Positions 53,321-62,747 of a DNA stretch of 64,000 nt are shown here, piece by piece. The DNA is from Rubripirellula reticaptiva (GTDB lineage Bacteria; Planctomycetota; Planctomycetia; Pirellulales; Pirellulaceae). The notes below the pieces were generated by a model that saw only the letters and a list, made by a program, of their open reading frames with translations, was not told the origin of the DNA and ran no database searches. Location of the stretch: assembly GCF_007860175.1 (NCBI RefSeq), contig NZ_SJPX01000001.1, forward strand, positions 248,001 through 312,000, written 5' to 3'. Position numbers and translations under genes: made by a program. Within the stretch, counting starts at the first letter, position 1. Each line of letters begins with the position of its first letter.

Positions 53321-54004
53321 TCAACGTTGGTATGATCCGTTGATCGATTGCCGAGCCTGTTGAGTGTTCCAAGCGGGTGCTGCGGCGGGCGGTTGCCAGG
53401 GGGCGGATTCGACAAAACCGGCGGCCGCTTGGCCGAGCCCACCGATCGGACGAACTTCGCCGCTAGCGATGTTCGATCGGGCTGACTCGGCTTCGTGGAA
53501 TTGCTGCTCGAATCGATCCAGGTACGGACCGATCACTTCGTGGATTTCCGGCGGGATCACAGATTGGCTTTGGTCAAGAACTTTAGCGATATAAATCCCG
53601 CTTTTGCTTTGCACGACTTTTTCGCGAACTTGCTGACCCGCCAACGTGACAGCGAACATCGTGATCAAGGTGCAGTACAGCGATCCCTTCAACAACCCGA
53701 ACACAGCGCCGATGTGATTGTCGAACTCCTTCAATTTCATCCGATCGATCGAACTGCTGATCATCCGAAACGCAACCCAGATCAGCAGCGACGTTCCGAT
53801 GAACAGAATCAACATCGCCAAGAACTGGTTCCACGGCGGCTCGACACTGATCGATCGTCCGAATGGCTCGCGCAGCTTCAAAGCCACAAAATAGCTTCCC
53901 AAGATCGAAGCGATCGAGGCAAGTTGCCAAGCAAGTCCTTTGACGGCGCCGAACAACATCGCGCCAATCAAAACGACCAACATCACAATGTCGTAGATCT
54001 CCAT
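53321..54004 (-). CDS. CvpA family membrane protein
   Basis: A 227-residue protein of the CvpA (colicin V production) family. The N-terminus MEIYDIVMLVVLIGAMLFGA is followed by VKGLAWQLASIASILGSYFV, the conserved G-x-x-x-G-x-x-x-Q pattern, and two further helices (FLAMLILFIGTSLLIWVAFR, and AVFGLLKGSLYCTLITMFAV). The C-terminal 80 residues are polar. CvpA proteins are inner-membrane proteins linked to envelope function, with no known enzyme activity. A start three codons upstream (MYLMEIYD) is also possible. Convergent with accA across the dif-like region. Confidence 0.82.
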   Translation of the reverse strand: MEIYDIVMLVVLIGAMLFGAVKGLAWQLASIASILGSYFVALKLREPFGRSISVEPPWNQFLAMLILFIGTSLLIWVAFRMISSSIDRMKLKEFDNHIGAVFGLLKGSLYCTLITMFAVTLAGQQVREKVVQSKSGIYIAKVLDQSQSVIPPEIHEVIGPYLDRFEQQFHEAESARSNIASGEVRPIGGLGQAAAGFVESAPWQPPAAAPAWNTQQARQSINGSYQR

Positions 54005-54272
54005 CAAATACATCCATGAAGGTAGGGAGAGAGCGGTGGGGGCGTGGCAAGAGGCCAGTGGAGAATGAGCGAAAATGAGGGAAGGGTGTTGATAGCAAAA
54101 AATCTGCGATCGGCACTCAGTCGGACTATAGCGATCGGCAGCATCGGATCGAATACCAATCCGACAACTCATCCGCAGCACGTTGCGCTAGCGTTGAGTC
54201 CCACAAAAAGACTATCTACGTAGGAGTCCGGAAGTTCCCCGTCCACTCCCCTGCCCTGGCTTGCTTACCCGA

Positions 54273-55001
54273 GTGGCAGATTTCAAATCGCACATTACTG
54301 GAAGCACGCTCGTCGGAGTCGCCTACGGCTACTGGGGCGTGGTCAGCCAATCCATGTCGCTGGAAAGCGGAATTTTGGCCGGTGGCGTGTGCGCGGTCAG
54401 CGGAATGCTGCCCGACCTGGATAGCGACTCGGGCATACCGCTTCGCGAGACCAGCATGTTCGTGGCGGCGATCGCGCCGATTCTGATGATCGATCGATTC
54501 CGCGACATTGGGCTGTCCCATGAATCGATGGCGCTCGCCGCGATGCTGATCTATGTGGCAATTCGATTCATCGCCGTCGAGTTCTTCAAACGATATACCG
54601 TTCACCGAGGAATGTGGCACAGCATCCCGGCTGCGCTGATCGCTGGAATGTTGGCGTACTTGGTCATGCCATGCCCGAGCGAATCTGTTCGAGTCTACAA
54701 ATCCATCGCCGTCGTGCTTGGATTCATCGTTCACTTGACAATGGATGAAATCTGGGCAATTGACATTGGACTTGGATTTCGCCTTAAAAAATCCTTCGGA
54801 ACAGCGCTAAAGTTTGTTGGCCCCAACATGATGATCAACGTCGCGATCTACGCACAATTGGGTCTGCTGATCTATCTCGCCATGAGCGATCACGGAATTG
54901 TTGACCGAATACGTTCTCGCACTGACTTGGAACGTCAATACATCGCGCAACCCGGACCACCACTGTTTGATCCTGCACGATGGAATGGAAAGCGATACTA
55001 A
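54273..55001 (+). CDS. YdjM/DUF457-type membrane metal-dependent hydrolase
   Basis: A 242-residue membrane protein. The N-terminal [32 protein letters not shown], and [20 protein letters not shown] carry the His and Asp residues of the YdjM/LexA-regulated membrane hydrolase family, and [12 protein letters not shown] adds another. About five hydrophobic segments are seen. GTG was chosen as start because ADFKSHI begins the conserved part; a TTG four codons earlier is the alternative. Its stop TAA overlaps the stop of dtd on the other strand. Confidence 0.8.
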   Translation: MADFKSHITGSTLVGVAYGYWGVVSQSMSLESGILAGGVCAVSGMLPDLDSDSGIPLRETSMFVAAIAPILMIDRFRDIGLSHESMALAAMLIYVAIRFIAVEFFKRYTVHRGMWHSIPAALIAGMLAYLVMPCPSESVRVYKSIAVVLGFIVHLTMDEIWAIDIGLGFRLKKSFGTALKFVGPNMMINVAIYAQLGLLIYLAMSDHGIVDRIRSRTDLERQYIAQPGPPLFDPARWNGKRY

Positions 55002-55447
55002 ACCAACGGCGATCGGTCCAATACAATCGTTACGGGACCATCGTTCACTAACGAAACTTTCATGTCGGCAGCAAAAACACCTAGCTCGACCTTGATACCA
55101 CGCTGAGCAATCGTAGCCGCATAGAGTTGATAGAGTCGCTTTGCGATTGGAGGATCGGCGGCATCGGTGAACGAGGGTCGCCGGCCTTTTCGGCAATCTG
55201 CCAGCAATGTGAATTGGCTAACCGCTAGGACTGCGCCGCCAATGTCCTCGACCGACTGGTTCATTTTTCCATGTCGGTCTTCAAAGATACGAAGCCCACA
55301 TGTCTTATCGGCCAGCCAACGGACCTCGTCTTCGCCATCGCCCTGCCCTACCCCTACCAACGCCAACAAACCTTGCTGGATCTGGCCAACCACCTCACCA
55401 TCCACTCGCACAATCGCCTCGGCAACTCGCTGCAACACGACTCTCAT
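54998..55447 (-). CDS. dtd: D-aminoacyl-tRNA deacylase
   Basis: Removes D-amino acids mischarged on tRNA. At 149 residues it has normal Dtd size. It begins [20 protein letters not shown], then [40 protein letters not shown] (the S-Q-F-T-L motif), and [15 protein letters not shown] (the N-x-G-P-V-T motif); the two motifs form the active site. The ATG was taken over a longer frame because conserved Dtd begins with M-R-x-V-x-Q. It shares its stop region with the YdjM-like gene. Confidence 0.95.
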   Translation of the reverse strand: MRVVLQRVAEAIVRVDGEVVGQIQQGLLALVGVGQGDGEDEVRWLADKTCGLRIFEDRHGKMNQSVEDIGGAVLAVSQFTLLADCRKGRRPSFTDAADPPIAKRLYQLYAATIAQRGIKVELGVFAADMKVSLVNDGPVTIVLDRSPLV

Positions 55448-55567
55448 TGGACCACTCTTGCTTGATTCGTTTTGGTAAAATTCATTCGGTAGGTTCGTCC
55501 AGTGTGTTTGACTCGCGAAAAAAGGGGAGTCCACCGGCGCCTAAAATAATCGACTCGGACCCTCATC

Positions 55568-56482
55568 ATGCCATTTCTGTTCACCTGTCCCGAATGCAAT
55601 ACGAAGACCCAGGTCGACGATCGATTCAGCGGACTGGCTGGACAGTGCGTGACGTGCGGCGCAGCGATTGTAATGCCAAAATTCGCAACCCAGTCCCCTG
55701 CCCTGCCCTCGCCACAGAACGTACCAACCAAACGAAATTTCGGTTGGCTGGCGGCCGTGCTGGTAACCGTCTTACTCGTCGGCAGCTTGTTGTTTGCAGC
55801 TATTCGATTTGGCGGCCAAACGATGTCGACGCTTGCCACCAGCCGAGAACAAACGGCATCCATTCGCAACCTGGAAAAGATCGCAGCCGCGATGGCGGCT
55901 TATGCAGCAGACCATGGAACGTATCCGCCACCGATGATCCGCGACGCAAAGCAACAACCGATGCATTCCTGGCGAGTACTGTTGTTGCCCTATCTCGGCG
56001 AAGACGAACTGTACAACCGCTTCAATCTTCAATTGCCATGGGACCATCCGGCCAACCGAAACGCGGCCGACTTTGGTATGCCGAAGGTGTACCAACACCC
56101 CTCGGCGATTGCCAATGGACTCTATGGACAGTCAAGCTATTTCTTAGTGACCGGCCCGGGAACCCTGTTTCCGACCCAAGGCGCGTTGGGACCGTCCGAC
56201 ATCACCGATGATCCCTCCCAAACGATCTTGATAACCGAAGCGGTTTTCAATTCGCCCTCGTCACTTTGGACCGAACCGATCGACCTCGACATCATCCGGA
56301 TGCAAGGCAACGTTGGCAGTGGCTTTGGAAACGAACCGGGCGGATTGACAGCCGGCGGCGTGGCAGTCGTAACCACTGATGGACGCGGTCACTTCATACC
56401 GGACACAATCGATCCGGCGATTTTCAGAGCTTTAGTGACGCCGCAAGGCGGCGAACGACTCGCCGATGACCTGCTTGACTGA
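55568..56482 (+). CDS. DUF1559 protein with zinc-ribbon N-terminus
   Basis: A 304-residue protein. The N-terminal CPECNTKTQ and CVTCGAAI form a C-x2-C...C-x2-C zinc ribbon. One transmembrane helix is at about 58-78 (FGWLAAVLVTVLLVGSLLFA). The DUF1559 part has NLEKIAAAMAAYAADHGTYP, SWRVLLLPYLGEDELYNRFN, and NRNAADFGMPKVYQ, with the late TAGGVAVVTTDGRGHFIP. In typical planctomycete DUF1559 proteins a pilin-like N-terminal cleavage motif precedes the helix; here the ribbon is there instead. Function unknown. Divergent from dtd. Confidence 0.85.
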   Translation: MPFLFTCPECNTKTQVDDRFSGLAGQCVTCGAAIVMPKFATQSPALPSPQNVPTKRNFGWLAAVLVTVLLVGSLLFAAIRFGGQTMSTLATSREQTASIRNLEKIAAAMAAYAADHGTYPPPMIRDAKQQPMHSWRVLLLPYLGEDELYNRFNLQLPWDHPANRNAADFGMPKVYQHPSAIANGLYGQSSYFLVTGPGTLFPTQGALGPSDITDDPSQTILITEAVFNSPSSLWTEPIDLDIIRMQGNVGSGFGNEPGGLTAGGVAVVTTDGRGHFIPDTIDPAIFRALVTPQGGERLADDLLD

Positions 56483-56574
56483 ACAAGTCCCCCATTGCCG
56501 TGCGGATCAAAATCAACACGCGGCTCAGAATCTAGATTGGGTGCTCGGTCGCGAAACTCGATTCGGCGACAACC

Positions 56575-58023
56575 TTACGACAAGAATCCGATTGGATACG
56601 AAGTACCGGCGCCGAAGAAATTTCGGATATTAGGCAGGATATGTTCCATGTTATTGTCATTGGCAACGCCATACCACATCGCCAATTCAGCGGCCATTTG
56701 ATCAACGGATGTCGTCGGCAGCAAACGCCCACGGCCCAAGTCCAAAGCATTCCCTGACGCAAGCGACAACGGATAGTCGCCATGAATTCGCCCACCAGTG
56801 ACCGGACCGCCCATTACGATCTGGTTTCCACCCCAGGCGTGATCACTGCCCTTGCCGTTGCTACTAAGCGTTCGGCCAAAATCACTTGCCGTGAACGTGA
56901 CCACGTCGTTGGTCATATTCAATTCGTCAATCGAATCCTGGAAACTTTTCAACGCCTGGCTGACCGTCGCCAGGTTGGTATCTTGGGCTCCAATCAAATT
57001 ATCGTGATTGTCCCAGCCGCCGACGCCAACAAAGAAAATCTGGCGTGACTGGCCGATGCTTTCGTGCGCACCGATCGACTTGGCGATCATTCGCAATTGA
57101 CTCTGCAATCGGGACGGCGACGTTGGGAAAAACTGATCAACGGTTGTAATTTGATCAACGGCATCATTGAAAGAAATCGCAGCGTCCAAAGCTGTGCGAT
57201 TCATCTTGGCAAACGTCTTCTCCATCAAGTTGGCGTAAGAACGGGAAAGCACATCGTCCGTCAGCGTCGTAAATATTTTTGCCTGCGTCCAAGTGGGACC
57301 ATACCAGCCAACCTCTTGTGCACCATTGCTGGTGACCACATAAGGAACCACCGAACCGCCGGTTTGCAAAAGATTGACCGAGTCCAGCGACATGTTCATC
57401 GAAATCGCAGGATTCGTATTGACCGTATCAGTGATCATATCAGCCATTCGGCCCGCCCACCCAGTGACCTGTGAGCGAGACTGAGGGACGGAAGTCATCC
57501 AGTGCTGTTGCAGGTCCGAGTGCGAGAACAAACCGAGCGGCAGATTCGCTCGCGATTGGTACTGAGCCATTGTGGTCGGCTCGACCAGGCTGCCGACGTT
57601 GGCAAGGAAAGTTGCCTTCCCTTGGTCGAACAGCGTTTTGACTTCGGGCATAGACGGGTGAATGCCGAACTGGCGTCCCGATACCGAATCCGTGATCGCG
57701 GTCGCTGCGAGTTCCGATGCCGGAATCCCAAGCGCACCGTTGCCAGCGGTGTAGTCGCCACCACGAGCGGCCAGATAATCCGCATGCTCGGACGAAGTTA
57801 AGGGCGTCAGCATATTGAACGAATCGTTTCCGCCAAACAAGAAAACACAGACGAGCGCCTTGTAGCCAGACAATCCTGATGTTTGCGCGACCGCGGTGTT
57901 AGTCGCCGACAGATTCAACATCGTCGACAAGAGCGAAGTGTTGGTAAGCGCCGCACAGCCACCCGCCAACTTTAGAATGTCACGGCGTGAGGTGTCTTTA
58001 GCAACTATGTGTGAGCGTTTCAT
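56575..58023 (-). CDS. DUF1501 family protein (second copy)
   Basis: A 482-residue protein with a twin-arginine leader (TSRRDILKLAGGCAALTNTS). DUF1501 motifs include ALVCVFLFGGNDSFNMLTPL, the G-I-H-P-S-M-P stretch, WMTSVPQSRSQVTGWAGRMA, GVGGWDNHDNLIGAQ and TASDFGRTLSSNGKGSDHAW with GNQIVMGGPV. It is of the DUF1800-associated subtype: the next upstream gene, 58 bp away, encodes DUF1800. It differs in sequence from the DUF1501 protein at 30-31.6 kb. Probably exported and metal-dependent; activity unknown. Confidence 0.92.
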   Translation of the reverse strand: MKRSHIVAKDTSRRDILKLAGGCAALTNTSLLSTMLNLSATNTAVAQTSGLSGYKALVCVFLFGGNDSFNMLTPLTSSEHADYLAARGGDYTAGNGALGIPASELAATAITDSVSGRQFGIHPSMPEVKTLFDQGKATFLANVGSLVEPTTMAQYQSRANLPLGLFSHSDLQQHWMTSVPQSRSQVTGWAGRMADMITDTVNTNPAISMNMSLDSVNLLQTGGSVVPYVVTSNGAQEVGWYGPTWTQAKIFTTLTDDVLSRSYANLMEKTFAKMNRTALDAAISFNDAVDQITTVDQFFPTSPSRLQSQLRMIAKSIGAHESIGQSRQIFFVGVGGWDNHDNLIGAQDTNLATVSQALKSFQDSIDELNMTNDVVTFTASDFGRTLSSNGKGSDHAWGGNQIVMGGPVTGGRIHGDYPLSLASGNALDLGRGRLLPTTSVDQMAAELAMWYGVANDNNMEHILPNIRNFFGAGTSYPIGFLS

Positions 58024-58081
58024 CGCAAGGACTCAAGTGATAAGTAGTCGGTTGGATTAGGTAACAATCAGGAACGGGACA

Positions 58082-60019
58082 CTATTCTTCGATCGCAGCA
58101 AACGGCGAAGTAAGCACCGAAATCAACGTCGATAAAACGCGAAACTCACCAGCTCGTGTTTGCCATGCTGGCGTACCATTGGCATTACCGATCATCCAAT
58201 CGGTTTCTTTCAAGACGACGTAGGCAATCTCGTCTTTGAACTCTTGCGGCATCGTTCCGGAACAGAACAGCAGGTCGTACTTGTCAATCAAAGTGACTAA
58301 GTTACTAACGGCTGCCTCGGAACGCTGGATTGCCTCCCAAGCCGCATCGGTCAAGTTTCCTTTATTGGTCAGATCGTCTTCGTTGACCAGCGCACGGTCG
58401 GCATCCAAGTTGAATGTCAGATTACATTCCATGTTGTAAACGGATCCGTTGCTGGCAGTGAACCTTGCCCCACCGCGATTCAGATCGCCGATGTACCGGT
58501 TGACCAAACGGTTTGCCGTTACAGCTGTCATCTGCTGGAACTCGGGCGCTACCAAGTTCCCGTTCGGAATTCGCCGCGATGGCTGGAACCCGATCAAGTC
58601 ACCCGGTGGTTGGAAACCCGGCAAGAAAAAGCTAAAGACGCTAGGCGACTTATAGGGCTCTTGTGTCCAGTCATAATCACGCGGCGTCACCATCGCATAA
58701 CCATTGGCATAGTCGCTTGTCGCTTCTAAGCCACGCATCAAAGACGTGTAACGAATCACCGGCTCACGCAATCGGGAATACTCAGTCCCACGCGTAGCAA
58801 CGTCGACTCGATTCGGACTTCGCAGCACTCGGACACGAACCGAACGCCAGGCTTCAGGATCGATCAAAATAGCTTTAACAACCGCCTTCATATCGCCTTT
58901 GACCCCCTGCCCGTTGTTGTCAAACGTCCGAGCGACTCGGCGGATGTAGGCTCGCGATGGATTACTTTTAACAAGCCGCTGAATCAACCGATACGAAATG
59001 AACGGCGCGACGTTGGCGTGATCAAATAAATCATCCAGCGCCGCCGCGATGTCGGCGTCACCATCGTCGACATCGACAACTTGCCCGCTGACCAAGGTCT
59101 TGGGTTCGGTGTCGTGTTCGTGCTGGGCCATTTCCATGGGGTACAAAAAGTCGTTGCCCGAATAAAAGACCCGATTGTTTGTGCTGGTATCACTCGGCTT
59201 GAAAGTTAGCCCCGTGAACACCCGAGCAAGTTCTTTGATCGTTTCGTTCGTGTACGTTGGAATCAGTTCGCCACTGAGAGTGGTCTTCAATCGCCCGTCG
59301 TTGTAGAGCTCATACAGACCGATCGAGAACAATTGCATGACTTCGCGAGCATAGTTTTCGTCTGGATAACGAACACCATTCGTCTTGCGATTTCGCATGT
59401 GGCTGAGATAAACCCCCATCACCGGGTGATAGGTCACATCTTGAAGTAGATCGCGGTAGTTTCCGAACGCACCGTTGACCAAAACATCGTAGTAATTTGT
59501 GACTCCGACCCAGCGGCCGACTCCCGAAAGATTACCGAGGCCGGTGTCATTAAATCCGGCTCCGTCTTCGCTGGTGACAAGAATCTGACTGAGCGCCCAG
59601 GCAACTCGCTGACGCAATTGGTCGTCGGCCTGCAGCGAAGCCGTCCACCAGGCGTGGTGCCGAAAACGCTGAATCCAAACGTTGTTCTGGCCAGACGTGA
59701 ATCCGTCGTTGGCGATCATGCTCATCATCAACGGCTGGTGCTCAGTCGCTGGCAGCGCAAATTGAGCATCGATCCATTCTTCGCACGCAGGACGAATACC
59801 GATTTGATTGATTCGGCCAGCCAAAGTATCGATGTCGGCCATCGTAGGCCCAAACGTTGCGCGATTGAGGAACTGCGCGGCAAAGACTTTACTTTTCATC
59901 AGCTTGGCAGCGATGGGACTATCGACTTCGAAAGTCCCTGCCGATGCTACCGACGAAGAAAGTGCAAGCAGACAGAGGACGGCCAGCCCTCGAGAGATCA
60001 GCGTTTGGAAACTGAACAT
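58082..60019 (-). CDS. DUF1800 family protein
   Basis: A 645-residue exported protein with a signal peptide (SFQTLISRGLAVLCLLALSS, cleavage near ASA-GT). DUF1800 features: AAQFLNRATFGPTMADIDTL, EEWIDAQFALP, RHHAWWTASLQADDQLRQRV, AWALSQILVTS, DENYAREVMQLFSIGLYELY, and SYRLIQRLVKSNPSRAYIRR. The fourth in-frame start codon was chosen because AAGG lies about eight bases before it; the GTG three codons earlier lies within that site. DUF1800 and DUF1501 form a conserved pair in planctomycetes and are co-transcribed here. Activity unknown. Confidence 0.92.
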   Translation of the reverse strand: MFSFQTLISRGLAVLCLLALSSSVASAGTFEVDSPIAAKLMKSKVFAAQFLNRATFGPTMADIDTLAGRINQIGIRPACEEWIDAQFALPATEHQPLMMSMIANDGFTSGQNNVWIQRFRHHAWWTASLQADDQLRQRVAWALSQILVTSEDGAGFNDTGLGNLSGVGRWVGVTNYYDVLVNGAFGNYRDLLQDVTYHPVMGVYLSHMRNRKTNGVRYPDENYAREVMQLFSIGLYELYNDGRLKTTLSGELIPTYTNETIKELARVFTGLTFKPSDTSTNNRVFYSGNDFLYPMEMAQHEHDTEPKTLVSGQVVDVDDGDADIAAALDDLFDHANVAPFISYRLIQRLVKSNPSRAYIRRVARTFDNNGQGVKGDMKAVVKAILIDPEAWRSVRVRVLRSPNRVDVATRGTEYSRLREPVIRYTSLMRGLEATSDYANGYAMVTPRDYDWTQEPYKSPSVFSFFLPGFQPPGDLIGFQPSRRIPNGNLVAPEFQQMTAVTANRLVNRYIGDLNRGGARFTASNGSVYNMECNLTFNLDADRALVNEDDLTNKGNLTDAAWEAIQRSEAAVSNLVTLIDKYDLLFCSGTMPQEFKDEIAYVVLKETDWMIGNANGTPAWQTRAGEFRVLSTLISVLTSPFAAIEE

Positions 60020-60556
60020 CACCATCACCTTAGTTTGGACGCACGCAAGTGCCGAAAAGGGGTATTCCTATGCCGCTGCCTATAGGTCGATCACGCCATA
60101 AAATGGGGTCATAGGTGGAACAGCCGAGCAGCAAAAGAGGAGGGTCGACAGGATTATAAGGCCGGTCAACTTCCCGCTAGCGTACTGCTATGGTTTCGCC
60201 GCGTCAAATGAACAATCCGCTCAAATTCACGCTACAGACGGACAACAGCCACAAAACACCCCCTGAATGAGTATTCCCCGTCACACCCTTAGCGCTGACT
60301 GGCTCGGGCAAGTTGGTCGGGCAGAGTCTCGGTCAACTTCGAAAAAATTGGCGTCAGACAGAAGGTGACCGTTACGTCGAAGAATAATCCTGTCCAATCG
60401 GCCTCGCGGCCTGATCGGACAGAAATTGAGTGAAATACCGCAAAAGCGACGGTGAAGACGTTAGATGGTTTCGAGCTCGATGCCTACGAAACGAGGCAAC
60501 CTCAGATGACCGAAGTTGGGATCGAGATTTTCAGCAAACCTGAGTAGCTACAAACC
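60020..60556. other. Intergenic region between argG and the DUF1800 operon
   Basis: About 540 bp with no ORF I would defend. The left part should hold the DUF1800-DUF1501 promoter, but none is clear. The right part contains a strong hairpin, listed separately. Confidence 0.5.
60390..60422 (-). terminator. Strong hairpin downstream of argG
   Basis: CTGTCC pairs with GGACAG, ATC with GAT and GCC with GGC, around a TCGC loop, with one mismatch and a bulge. On the minus strand it follows the argG stop by 135 bp and is followed by GATTATTCTT. It fits an argG terminator, or a stable RNA element. Confidence 0.5.
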
Positions 60557-61771
60557 TTAGTAGCTACGTGGCTTGACGGTGCCCTGCACGCGCGATGGCA
60601 GACCCTGAATTCGCAAGAATCCTTCGGCGTCGTCTTGGTTGTACGATCCGCCGCCTTCCATCGTGGCGATCTCAGCGTCGTATAGGCTGTTCGGGCTAGT
60701 TCGCGAATCAACGCTAATGTTGCCTTTGTACAACTTCAGCGTTACGTCACCGGTGACGGGCTTCTGCGCTTCCTTAATGAACGCCAACAAGGCATCCATT
60801 TTGGGCGTGTACCAGAAACCGTAGTAAACCATCTCGGCAACTTCGGGCGCCATGCGATCTCGCATGTGCATCAGATCGCGATCCATCGTCAACTGTTCAA
60901 CGTTCATCAGCGCGTTATACAGAATCGTCATACCTGGCGACTCGTACACACCACGACTCTTCATGCCGACGAATCGGTTTTCAACCATGTCGATACGGCC
61001 GACACCATTCCGACCTCCGATCGTGTTGAGCCCCTCGACCATCTCGAGCGGCGAAACCTTTTTGCCGTTCAGCGTCGTTGGCACGCCGGAAACGAATCCG
61101 ATCGACACCGATTCGGACTTATCAGGTGCTTCCTGCGGGCTGACGCCCATTCCAAAATCGACCAACTCGACACCGTTGATATCAAGTTCTTCCAATTGCC
61201 CTGCTTCGTAGCTGATGTGCAGCACGTTCTCGTCGCTGCTGTACGGTTTGCTGGTCGACGCTTTGACGGGAATGTTCTTGTCTTTGCAGTACGCGATCAA
61301 CTCGGTCCGACCGGGGAATGCTTCGCGGAATTCTTTGATGCGCCATGGAGCGATCATTTCGACCTTGGGATCCAAGGCTTCGGCAGCCAGCTGGAATCGG
61401 CATTGGTCATTTCCTTTGCCGGTCGCACCGTGAGCGTACGCGGTCGCGCCGACTTCGCGAGCGACTTGTAAACAAATCTTGCTGATCAGCGGACGGGCGA
61501 TTGACGTGCCGAGCAAGTAGATCTGCTCGTACTTCGCTTGCCACGCCAAAACGGGAAAAGCAAAGTCGCGGCACAGTTCTTCGCGAACGTCGATGGCACG
61601 GTACGATGCAGCTCCGCCATCTTCGGCCTTCTTCTTGATCGCGGCACGGTCTTCACAGGGTTGCCCCAAGTCGACGTAGACGGCGTGAACTTCGTAGCCT
61701 TGATCTTGAAGCCAACCGAGAATCACGGAAGTATCCAAGCCGCCGGAGTAAGCCAGTACACACTTTTTCAT
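60557..61771 (-). CDS. argG: Argininosuccinate synthase
   Basis: ATP-dependent joining of citrulline and aspartate, the penultimate step of arginine synthesis. The 404-residue protein starts MKKCVLAYSGGLDTSVILGW, with the PP-loop SGGLDTS. Other features are VYVDLGQPCEDRAAI, AYAHGATGKGNDQCRFQLAA (citrulline/aspartate site), GRNGVGRIDMVENRFVGMKS, and YDAEIATMEGGGSYNQDDAE near the end. The length matches the bacterial type-1 enzyme. A longer frame upstream (54 codons) does not look coding. It is divergent from larB. Confidence 0.97.
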   Translation of the reverse strand: MKKCVLAYSGGLDTSVILGWLQDQGYEVHAVYVDLGQPCEDRAAIKKKAEDGGAASYRAIDVREELCRDFAFPVLAWQAKYEQIYLLGTSIARPLISKICLQVAREVGATAYAHGATGKGNDQCRFQLAAEALDPKVEMIAPWRIKEFREAFPGRTELIAYCKDKNIPVKASTSKPYSSDENVLHISYEAGQLEELDINGVELVDFGMGVSPQEAPDKSESVSIGFVSGVPTTLNGKKVSPLEMVEGLNTIGGRNGVGRIDMVENRFVGMKSRGVYESPGMTILYNALMNVEQLTMDRDLMHMRDRMAPEVAEMVYYGFWYTPKMDALLAFIKEAQKPVTGDVTLKLYKGNISVDSRTSPNSLYDAEIATMEGGGSYNQDDAEGFLRIQGLPSRVQGTVKPRSY

Positions 61772-61862
61772 TACGATGATGTCCGCAAAAACTGTTAGAT
61801 GACGAAGTTGACAAAGGAAGCCATAGAGATGAATTTTGTAACCTTTCGCGAGCGTTTCGCCC

Positions 61863-62717
61863 ATGCCTGAGCAAAACGGAATCCCCTCTGCCCTGCTTTG
61901 CCTGCTTTCCGAGGTCATCGCAGGACGCGCCACGGCGACTGATTTGGTCCATCAAATCGGCTTGTTGGCAGTCCCTGAAACAGCGACTGATGCGGCGGAT
62001 GGAACGTCCATGACAGAGATTGACGGCGCAACGGTGGACCTCGGCCGCAAGGCCCGCTGCGGATTCGGCGAAGTGATCTACGGGCCCGGGAAATCCGCTG
62101 ACCTAGTCGCAAGGCTGATCGAAACGCAATTAGAGGCTGGGCAAGACTCGTTGGTGACGCGAATCGATCCGCAGACCGCCGTTGCAGCGACCCATCGGTT
62201 TACACACGCTCGACACAACCCCGTCGCCCGAACGCTACGCGTCAGCAGTGCTCCGATTGTGTCTGGTCTGCAGCCATCCCCCAACGGTCTGCATGTCGCC
62301 GTCGTCACCGCGGGCAGCACCGATGCACCGGTCGCCGAAGAAGCGATCGAGACCATTGAGTGGATGGGAGTCCCCGTTTCTCGGTTTGACGACATTGGCG
62401 TGGCCGGCCCCCAGCGACTGATCGCGGCGGTGCCAAAACTTCGAGAAGCGTCCGCCGTTGTGGTGGTGGCCGGCATGGAGGGAGCTCTGCCGTCCGTCGT
62501 GGCCGGGCATTTGGCGGTTCCCATTTTTGCGGTCCCAACCAGCGTCGGCTACGGCGCATCGCTGGGCGGGCTGACGCCGCTGCTGGGAATGCTGTCCGCC
62601 TGCGCCGCGAACGTTGCGGTGGTCAACATCGACGCCGGATTCAAAGGCGGTTATCTGGCCGGCATGGTCGTTTCACAGTTACGTCAAGTAACACCTGATA
62701 CCTGTCAAGCAAGCTAG
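61863..62717 (+). CDS. larB: Nickel-pincer cofactor biosynthesis protein LarB
   Basis: PurE-like enzyme that carboxylates nicotinic acid adenine dinucleotide in synthesis of the nickel-pincer cofactor of lactate racemase. The 284-residue protein has the LarB N-terminal half (DLGRKARCGFGEVIYGPGKS) and the AIR-carboxylase-like C-terminal half: VAVVTAGSTDAPVAEEAIET, AVVVVAGMEGALPSVVAGHL, FAVPTSVGYGASLGGLTPLL, and NIDAGFKGGYLAGMV. larA, larC and larE are not in the window. It is followed after 30 bp by nnrD on the same strand. Confidence 0.93.
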   Translation: MPEQNGIPSALLCLLSEVIAGRATATDLVHQIGLLAVPETATDAADGTSMTEIDGATVDLGRKARCGFGEVIYGPGKSADLVARLIETQLEAGQDSLVTRIDPQTAVAATHRFTHARHNPVARTLRVSSAPIVSGLQPSPNGLHVAVVTAGSTDAPVAEEAIETIEWMGVPVSRFDDIGVAGPQRLIAAVPKLREASAVVVVAGMEGALPSVVAGHLAVPIFAVPTSVGYGASLGGLTPLLGMLSACAANVAVVNIDAGFKGGYLAGMVVSQLRQVTPDTCQAS

Positions 62718-62747
62718 ATCTTTGTCAGCCTACAAACGGACTCCTTC

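Noticed and set aside
54079-54086. GGGAAGGG on the plus strand right of dif
   Set aside because: It breaks the polarity only if the fourth base is free. GGGCAGGG alone shows no exception, so the C form seems to be the signal in this genome.
50811-54249. Replication origin instead of terminus at the motif switch
   Set aside because: KOPS point away from the origin and toward dif. Here the motifs point at each other. No dnaA, dnaN or DnaA-box cluster is seen.
55300-56211. 303-residue plus-strand frame across dtd and the DUF1559 gene
   Set aside because: Out of frame with both real genes; Arg/Pro-rich composition.
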